Positions 1 through 9,400 of a stretch of 25,074 nt of DNA are shown in pieces. The notes under the pieces are model-generated. The model saw only the letters and a list, made by a program, of their open reading frames with translations, was not told the origin of the DNA and did no database searches. Both the position numbers and the translations under genes were made by a program. The stretch's first letter is position 1, and each line of letters begins with the position of its first letter. Origin of the DNA: Parachlorella kessleri (taxonomy: Eukaryota > Chlorophyta > Trebouxiophyceae > Chlorellales > Chlorellaceae); NCBI GenBank assembly GCA_001598975.1, contig BBXU01002738.1, forward strand, positions 1 through 25,074. Direction: 5' to 3'.

Positions 1-300
1 TCGCGCTCTTTGCCTGCCCGCAAAGGCCATGACGACAGCCTTTCACGCTTAATAGTTCGCTATGCAACTTTGACAAAGGGAGGCTAATGACAGCCACTGC
101 ATGTAACGAAAGCCGCGGCGGGGGGCCCAGAACTGGCGCCACCAGACCCTGGGATCCCCATGCAACCCCTTTCATCATAACAAACCCCCACAGGCTTGGG
201 GCCTCATGCCTGCCACGGCCTTGCCGTTGTTGAAGCCAAGCAAGCCGGCCCCTGCCCTGCTTTGCCTGCTCCCTTACCAGCTCATGTCCCTTCCACCCAC

Positions 301-450
301 CTGCAGTACCGCCAGCCTGGCGTCCTTGGCTTGGCTGTCCCGCTGTGCCGCCTCCAGCTGCTCCTGCTGCCGCTGGTAGGCCGCGCCCAGCGAGTCCAGC
401 TGCTGCTGCAGCTGCGCCAGCAGGGCGGAGCCTTCCACGGACGGCGGGCG
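301..450 (-). CDS. Gene A exon 15: short coiled coil
   Basis: Fifty codons from acceptor GACGCAG at 451 to donor CTGCAG/GTGGGT at 301, phase 0. After RPPSVEGS the sequence runs ALLAQLQQQLDSLGAAYQRQ and on through QEQLEAAQRDSQAKDARLAVLQ, a Leu/Ala heptad pattern typical of a coiled coil. The donor implies at least one more exon left of 300, but I cannot place one with confidence in 1-300. Confidence 0.45.
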
Positions 451-3400
451 CTGCGTCAGGGGCAAAGCAGGCAAAGCAGCGCTGGGCAGCAGAGCAGGAG
501 GTAGGACGGCGGGCGCTGCGTCAAGGGCAAAGCAGGCCAAGCAGCGCTGGGCAGCAGAGCAGGAGGTAGGGCAGGAGGTAGGATGGCGGGCGCCGCAACA
601 ATAGCAAGGTAACACCACCGGTGGTAGACAGCAGAGCAGTGGGTTCTGCCTGTCTCGGGGCACGTCTCAGGCGCACGCTGTGAGCCTTTGCCCGGGAAAA
701 GCCAACCAGGGTTACCAGGCAGCCAAGCAGGAGGGAGTATGCGGGCCTCAAACTAGTGGCACAGACATTGTTGGTACACTCCTCTACATGCCTCCCATCA
801 TAGATCAATTGAAGAAAAAAAAACAATCAAAACCTTCAAAATCTACGAGAAAACAATACCTTGACTAATCACCTCCTTGTGGAAATCAAACATGTCTCTC
901 AGCCTTGGATGCATGGGTGGGGCAGTGCTGACTTTCTTAACCTCTTCAGGGGCTGCCAGGAGCTTGTTGCTGCTACCAGGGGCAGGGCGGTGGCAACCCA
1001 ATCAAAACCACCACAGCCGGGTACCGGGCTCTTGCTGTGCTGTGAGTCAGCGCATAGGTGAAGCACCTGCCCCCCCAACCCCCTCTGCCACAACACCAAG
1101 TGCTGGCCACAACACCGGGTGCCGGCCACAACACCAGGTGCCTGCCACCTCTCACCTCCCTGCACTTGGACGCTGCCTTAAACCGTAAAAACCTAGGTAA
1201 TAAAAAAACCTGTCCCCTCTCACCTCCGTAGAGTCGGTCGTGCCAAGGGGCCGGTGCTGACCCTGCTGCTGCTCAGCCGGCAAGGCGGTAGCGGGCCCGG
1301 CGCCGGCGCCTCCCGCCAGCGCAGCATCCTCCAGCTCAGCAGGCAAAGCAGGCTCCTCCCAGCCCTCCCAAGGCACCTCGCCCACGCCCAGCGCGTCCAG
1401 ACCCTGCTGCTGCTGTGCATGCTGGGCCTCCTCATCCCCCCCGCCCAGCTGGTCCACAGCGTGCTCAGCAGGCTCAGCGGCAGCCTCACTGTTCTGAGCT
1501 TCCTTCCCTGACCACTCTTCAAAGCCCCCCTCATCCCCCCATGCTTCCCCAACCACCTCTCCCGGGGCCCCGCCCCAGTCATCTGCCCGGGCGCCGACAG
1601 CAACTGAGTCATCACGAAGCGCCCTGCTCTCTGCTGTGGGGGCATGCTCCAGCCCTGCTGTGCCTGCTGCCGCTGCTCCCTCATGTGATAATGCTGCATG
1701 CTGCGCTCCGGCTGCTTCGGCATGCTCCTGACTCTCCAATGGCGCCTGTTCAAAAGGTTCCAGAGGCTCAAATGGCTCGTCATCTTCTTCGCCCCAGCCT
1801 GCAAACTCCACCACCAAAGGTGCTGCGTATTACTACTGTAACTAGCATTACTGCGACTAACACATCGTTGACCCAACACGCCTCAACCACAGATTCCAGG
1901 TAAATACATCTGCAGCTGTCACAAAAACATAATTCTCACGTGCTATCATCTTGCACATGCCTGCTGAGTATCACTGGCACAACAAACTCCGCAGGAGCCT
2001 TCCCTCCAGCAGCAGAGAGCCATGCCATCCCAGTTAACCTACCCAGAACTATATCTAGAGAGAGAACAAGACCTCAACAGCCCACCTCGCCCAACCTCCC
2101 ACTCACTTGGCACGCCCCACCTCTACTCACCTGCGCCCACGGCCGCCTCCTCCTCATCCATCAGCAGCTGGCCAAAGCGGGGCGCAGCACCCTCGCCACC
2201 CTCCGCAGCGTGCATGTCATGGTGGCCATTCTCCTTAGCATGCGCCCGGGGTCTGTTTTGGCGGCTGTTGCCCTCCAGGGAGTCACCATATGGGGAAGAG
2301 CCCGCACCCTCTAAGGGCAGCTGCTGCTGCAGGGGCTCGTAGGCAGGGCTGACCCCCCGGGAGGACCCTTGGGAGCCGTTATCGTCCTCGGCCATGCGAT
2401 CTGCAGGAGGGGAAAGACAAGGGACACTTCCCTATTTCAGTATTTCAATATTTCAGGGTCGAGCTGCTTCAGCTAAGCGCTGTGGCTGCCAGACTGGTCG
2501 TCACACACACCACGTGCAGAGACGCAAGGGTTCCCATCAAGAGCGTCCCTGCACTCAACAAGGCAAAGGTCCAGCCGACATATGCCACTTGACACCCAAA
2601 GAGGCGCTTAGGCATGGCAGTATTCTCTCTAGGGTCTGTCGGCCGCACCGAGTCAAACCCTCATGTTGCCGCATACATGCGCAAGGCCGGCTGCAGCTGG
2701 CAAGACCCTCACGCCGGTCACCACACTTCACCCCCCCCCGGTCTCAACCGTGGCGCCCTAGTCGGTGACTCACCGCCTCTGTCGCTCCAGCCATCAGTGT
2801 CATGACTGGCCGCCGTTGACAGGGTCTCCACGTCAGAGCCGCCCAGAAGGAATCGGCGGCGGGCCGCTTCAGGCTGAGCCAGGCCCAGCTGGGAGGCCAG
2901 TCGCCCTGCACAGCACAGCACAGCGTGGCACGCCATGGACTCTGCAAATTGGCTGACGCAGGCCCAGCTTGGGCGCAAGGCGCCATGCACATGCAAGCGA
3001 AGCACAGCAGGGCATGGCTCAGAGACAATGACGGGATGCAACCCTGCCTGCGTTGCAACATCCCTCTCAGCACAGCAGGCCTTGCCGTGTGCAGTCAGCC
3101 AGCATCCAGCACCCTGCCAGCATCCTTACATTGCTGATGCCGATGCAGACATCACCTACTCTCACTAATACACAGCACGTGCCTGTCAAGACGACATGAC
3201 CGCAGCGATAAACTAGGAAACGCCAGGCAGGCAGTGCGTAATCCTTACCAGGAGAAAAGAGATCCCTCTCGTCCATTGACACTTCACTGCCCTCCCCTGG
3301 AAGGAGCCCCAGGCCAGCAGCAGCTCCCTTGGCAGCAGGGGGGGTCCCATAGCTGCTGGTGTCTCCACCCTCCGCCTCAGCCCCCCACTGCTGGTCATGG

Positions 3401-6400
3401 TACTGCTGCTGGTGGCGGTGGTACTGCTGCTGGTCATGCTGGGCAGCCGGGGAAGAGGCTTCCCTCCCTGGCTGGTAGCCACCCTGGTAGTTGCTGTGCT
3501 GCTGCTGTGCTGGCAGGACCTCCAGCTCAGCGGCCCATGCTGACTCATCCTGCTGCCCCTGTCGAGAGATTCCCACCTCCGCCTCCTCCCCCTGGGAAGG
3601 ATGCACATAACCCCCCCGGGCGTCAGCACCGGTGTAGTCACCATTACCATCACCATCAACGCCAGCCTCGGCCAGCTCCCCCCAAAGCCCTCAGGAGGCG
3701 CCACGGCCGAGGGGGATCCCCCCGACGGAGGGGGTTTCATCCCACGGCAGGGATCGCTGGATCTTCCCCGCCCTGCGCTTCCTGGTGCCAGCACCCCCCA
3801 GCATCTGCCCCAGCCCCATCATGGTCCCCTGCATCTCCGCTACCTCAGCGTTCTGCATCATGCTCTGCATGCTGTGCTGCACATTCTTCACCATGCTGTG
3901 CATGCCCTGCCCCAGCAGGTCGCCCAGCGCGCCCCCGGGCCCACCCTGCTGCTGGTCCTGCTGTGCATGGTGAGTCGCAGCGGCGCCCCGCAGCGTCCCC
4001 AGCATACCCTCGGCGCCCTGGCTCACATGCTGTGCCAGCTGTGCGACCTTGGGTGCCAAGAAAGACTGGAACACTTGACCCAGGGTGGGGTCCTCCACCG
4101 CGCTGAGCCCCCTGCTGAGCTCCCGCCTGGCCCCAGCAGGCCCAGCAGGCAGCTCTTGGCCGCCCTCTTCCTGCTGTGCCTGCTGTGGCGACGGCAGGCG
4201 TGCGTGCTGCGCCTGCTGCGCCACGTCCCACGCTGCGCTGACCAGGGAGTTCTGGCGGGGGGAGGTGGACACGGAGGGGGCACGGGATCCGATCTTAGAC
4301 CCCGGGGAGGCCCCGGGGGGTGGAGGGGGCAGCAAACGGGGGGAGAGCGTCCTAGAGGGGACCTGAGACCCCGGGTGGGACCCAAAGTAAGACCCCCTGG
4401 CACCACTGAAAGGCGTGGCGGGGACAGATGCAGCTTTCCCAGCTCCGGGTGTTGCTGCTGCGGACTGTATCGCGGGGGAGCGGGGCGGGGGAGTTCGGCC
4501 GGGGGTTGTTGGGAGAGACGCCGCTTTCGGAGCAGGAAGCGGGGCACGTGAGGGCCCCTCCTCTAGCTGGTCTCCTGCATGCACCTGCGGAGACAGCTGC
4601 TGCGGCTGCTCTGCTTGAGGCTGCTCCCCATGCTGAGCCTGCTCATGCGCTACCCGTTCATTAGCAGACTGCTCCCAGCCTTCCTCATAAGACTCCACAG
4701 GGGGTGCCTGCTCAGCTATTGGCTGAAGGGTGTCTGCCTGCCCCTCCACACCTCCGTCTAGGGCTGCACCTGTGTAGTCGCCCTGCGCATGGCATGTATT
4801 CAAACACTAGTTGGAAAGGCCTCCAGCGCTCCGGCCCTTGTCTCAACGAGCGCAGCAAACTTACTGACTGATTGGCATATGTGCAAACGGCTGCTAGCCA
4901 CGCCTTGCAAGAGGGAGTTGGGACCCCGCAGCAACCCCTAATGCTCACCCCCTTGACTAACTTTGCTGTCTGGTGAAAGTTCGCCAAAATGATCACTAAA
5001 CGGTCGGGACCAAGCAACGCAACCTCTCAATAGCATGAAATTTGGGGCCATGGTGGGGTCGGCTTCCAGCTCGCTATTAGTCAGCTTTCGACAAGCATCG
5101 AGGTCAATTGTTTAGGCTGGAGGGCTAGGCTACAGGCGCTTACCTTGGCATTTGCTGCAATGTGCTCCTCAGCCAGCTGGGCGATGCCAGGGTGCTCTAG
5201 CAGCTTATCATAGTCCAGGATAGCATAGTCCTCATAGTAGTGCTGCATGAAACATGGTTAGAGCAGGTTAGAAGGCCATGACTAATTCAGAGATGCCGGG
5301 TGCCCCAGCACCTTGTCATAGTCCAGTATGACATAGTCCTCATAGTAGTATAGTGTTGCACAGCAGTAGGGAACATGGTCAGAGCAGGTTAGGACACCAT
5401 GAGCCTAGAATATAGCCCAGCTAGGGGATGATTAGGTAAATCACCTGCTCATCATACTGAGCGGACCTCAGGGGGCACACCCAACACCACTGGCAGGCAT
5501 GCGAGGCACAGTAAAGCTCCATGCCTCACCTGAGCAACCCATTCTTGCATGGCGTCAGCGTCATACCTGCACTGATGGCGATAATAGGTCCAGAAGCCCA
5601 GCACCTGCAGCACAGCACAGCATAGCACAGCACGACAGCAACTGAGGCATACAGCTCCCCTTCTCCAGGTGGGAAGGCCGTCACCATGCATCTTTGTAGT
5701 GTTGGAAACAGCCTGGCAGCTGGCAAGCCACCCGACTAAGACAACTGCTCTTGACAGCCGTCCATGCCGTGTAATGCTGGCACTCCGACCCTACATTACG
5801 CCTTGGCTACCCGCCATGTAGGTGCAAGCGTGGGAAGCAACGCGCTCTCAAAGGCAGAAGCCAAGCAGACAAGTATGCCACTTTCCACACGCACACACCC
5901 TCCCTCCTGCCACTGTGCCGTCATGTGGGTTGACTGACGCTGACTAATACCAGCGCCCCGCCAAGCCTAGCCAAGCCCGAGGCTGAGCAGCCATGCCTCA
6001 CCTCCCGAAACACTGGGTCTGAGGCCAACACCTCTAGTGAGCTATCATAGTCCCCCTGCAAGGCCCCTGCTGCTTCTCCCTCAGCAAGCTCAGCAGGCTG
6101 CCCGCCATGCTGGCGCTCAAGGTACTCCCTCCCCTCTACCCCGGCTGCCTCAGCCACAAAGGGGGTTGCCCCCTCCTCCTTTGGTAGAGGATCTAACCGG
6201 GGCTGCTGGTCAGCGTGGTACTGCCCGTGCTGCTCTGGGCCTCCGTACCGCTGCTGGTACTGCTCCTGGTACTGGCCATGCTGCTGCTGGCCCTCATGCT
6301 GCGCCTGCTGCTGCTGGTGGTGGGTGGGCGACAGCGGCCCTCCTGCCTGCCCCGGCCGTCCCTGCAGGGAGCTCTCACTTGACGGCACACCCGCGCCGTG

Positions 6401-9400
6401 GACCCCACTGTAAGCATCAACGTCTAGGTCTGATGAGTGGGGCTTCACGAAGCTGTCATGATGCACGGTTGAGGCGGGGGTGGCGGCCGCAGATGAGTCG
6501 TGGAACGAGTCGGCATTGGCAGCTGCAGGTGCCGGCGCCTCGCCTGCTGAGCCCGATGAAATGGCCTCGCCACCGGCACCTGAGGCATGCTGTGCCGCTT
6601 CATGGTACTGCACAGGCACAGAGGCACACAGCATTGCTTACACCTGCTTGAAGGCATGCATGCTCAGCTGGGGCGTCCCCTTCATCCCCTTCATGGCACT
6701 GGACCCATCAACTGAAGGATATGCAAGGCAAGAGCAAGCCTTGGCTCATATTGCCACCCGCCCCACCCCCACCCCGACCCCACATGCCCCCACCACCCAT
6801 TACAAGCCTACCCCTACCACTAGCAGGCTCCCAGCGCCCCGCAGCACTCACACCCCTGACCCACTATGCCACAGCATGACCATACTCCCGCAACGCCCCC
6901 ATCCGCCACATATACAACCCAGTCTCGCCCCTCACACGCAGTCTGGCACGCCCCCCCCCCCCCCATACCTGCATTTCACTGCCTCCCTCCTCATAGTTGC
7001 CAGCTTCACTAGGCTCCGCCCCCTCCAGGTAAGAGAACTCCCCAACAGCAGCTCCTGTGTAGCTGAGCTGCCCAGCCACCACCTGGCCGTACTGCTGCTC
7101 AGCGTACTGCTCAGCACCCTGCTGCTCACTGTACTGTGCAGTGTACTGCTCCCCGGCGTACTGCTCGGCACCCTGCTGCTCACTGTACTGCGCAGCGTAC
7201 TGCTCGGTGCCGTACTGCTCAGCACCTCCCTCATACCCGTACTGCCCAGCCTCGTAGCTGTACTGCTGGACGTACTGCTCATGGCCACCCCCTGCGGTGT
7301 AGCTCCCAGCAGCGTACCCGCCTTCAATGGCATAATTCCCTTCAGCGGAATAGCCTCCCTCTGCTGCATAGCCGCCTCCAGCGGAATAGCCTTCCCCTGC
7401 ATAACCTGCCCCGCCAGCATAGCTGCCGCCATAGGCCTCAACTGCCTCCGCATTGCCGTACTGCTGCTGTGCCTGCTCTGCTTGCTGCTGCGCCTGCCCT
7501 GCTTGCTGCTGCGCCTGCTGGTGCTCTGCCTGCTCCCAGTCGTGCTGGATAGCCCCCACGTCCAGGCTGTCTGCGGAGCGCTCAGACTCCGGGCCGCCGC
7601 CAACAGCAGCGGCCGGCACCCCTGCCATGGTGGTGGCGGCAACACCACCCCCGCCCTCTGCAGCCGTGGCCTGCGAATCCGCATGAGCCGCCGCAACCCC
7701 AGCGGCTTGCTGGGGTGCTGCTGCCTGCTGCGCCTCGGGCGCATGCTGGGCATGCTGCGCCCGAGGGGATGCCACCGCTGAGGGGCAGCCTCTGGGCGTG
7801 CCTGCGGCTGATGACCGCCGGGGCCCGGCCCTGGGCGAAACAAGGGAAGCGGGGGAGCGAGGGGAAACAAGGGCCGAGCCTGGCCTGCTCCGGGGAGAAA
7901 CCAGGCCTGAGGGGGGCCGAGGAGAGGTGGGCTTGCTGTGCTGGTGCTGCGTGCAGGGAGGTAGGGGAAGCAGCGCTTAAATCTAATTGTCTAGTCTAGT
8001 CTAACAGCGCACCGCCACCTGACCATGCTGCCATGAGTCCCCCAAATGGGGCCAACAGAAAGCCAGGATGTACTATGCCCACAAACCACAAGATCCAAGT
8101 ACCAATTCTGAATGGCATGCAACTATCACATATACAAAAGGAGGTATAATTCACATTCATTATCTTAGGTGGAAAAGAGGATATCACTATGGGGGGTAAT
8201 GATTTCTTTAAGTGTACAGGAGTACTGCCAAATAGCAGTGAGAGCAAAGATATCCACGTATATTAGGGTCAAACATCATCACCCCGAACGAGGCTGTGCC
8301 GGGAGAGACATAACTGACACCATCACGGCATCAACCTGACCCATAAACTCCCATATCCCACCTCTTGCATTAACCAAGACTCACCCCTTCCACGGCTGCC
8401 GGCGCCGCCGGCTTGAACATGGACGCGGCCGCGGGCGGCGGCATGAACATGGCAGGCTTAGCGCCGCTTAGAGCGCCGGCGCCAAAAGCTCCCCCGAAGG
8501 CGCCGGCGCCCGGGGGCCTCAACCCCGCAAACACCGAGCTCGCGCTGGCCGCCTCCCCCGGACCGCCGGCAGCGCTTGTAGAGTCTGTTGCAGGGGGTGC
8601 CGCTCCCGCTACTAATGCTGGTCCGCTGGCGGCTCCGGCGGTCTGCATGGTTTTGAGGCCGGGGGCGCTGGCGTAGCGGGAGGAGACTGAGGAGCGCTGG
8701 AGAGAGAAGGAGCCCAGGGAGGGCGGGGCCGCCAGGGAGGAAAGCGAGGCACTGCAGGAGGGCCGGGAAAGCGTGGGAGCACGTCACGCCATGCACAAAT
8801 GACACAGGACGGGCTGCAAGACCCCCTGGTGGAAACGCTGGGAACACACTGACCCAGCGCAACCAGGGGGTCTTGCAACTGTCATAAAACATGTTCGGCA
8901 GCATGGAACCTGCTCCAGTAAGCACACTTGTCGAGCCTGTTAGATTTGCGTCACAGCTAAGCAGCCATGGAGTCTCTGATTGCACTCCCTACTCCCACAC
9001 CCCACTGACAAAGGGGGCGACCGCAATGATCCCACCTGCCAAGTTGCTGAATGAGTACAGCTCCAAATGGATACACCAAGGGAGTCCAGTCAAGGACAGA
9101 GACACACACTTGCACAACCTCAACACCCCCCCCCCCTTTGCGTCCCTCCCGTCAAATACTCATCACCGCGACATAATTCCTTCGTCCCATCCAGATCCAT
9201 CCCTTGCTTACCCTAACGTCTACGTATTCGCCCACACCACCACGGCCACAGCCTCTCAACGCCACACACAGCAGCCAATCAGCAGCCTGCAGTGCAGCGC
9301 CACCCCCTTCCAGACACACACGCATTGCATAACAGTGGGCACAAAGGGTATCCCCAGCCTCAGGCGGGACAGCAGGGCTAGTTCTACACTTCTTGGCACC

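Noticed and set aside
430..590. CRISPR-like array
   Set aside because: The repeats are adjacent tandem copies without spacers in intron DNA of a eukaryote.
3234..4551. Long plus-strand frames (290 and 316 residues)
   Set aside because: Shadows of gene A exons 9 and 10; Pro/Arg/Cys-rich composition with no domain or splice context.
6952..6964. Poly-C tract as a functional branch or splice tract
   Set aside because: It lies just downstream of a donor, where no such element is expected; probably a simple homopolymer.
6480..7781. 433-residue open frame on the plus strand
   Set aside because: It is the complement of the Tyr/Gln repeats of gene A exons 5 and 6, gives Leu/Cys/Pro-rich nonsense and crosses the good splice sites of the minus strand.
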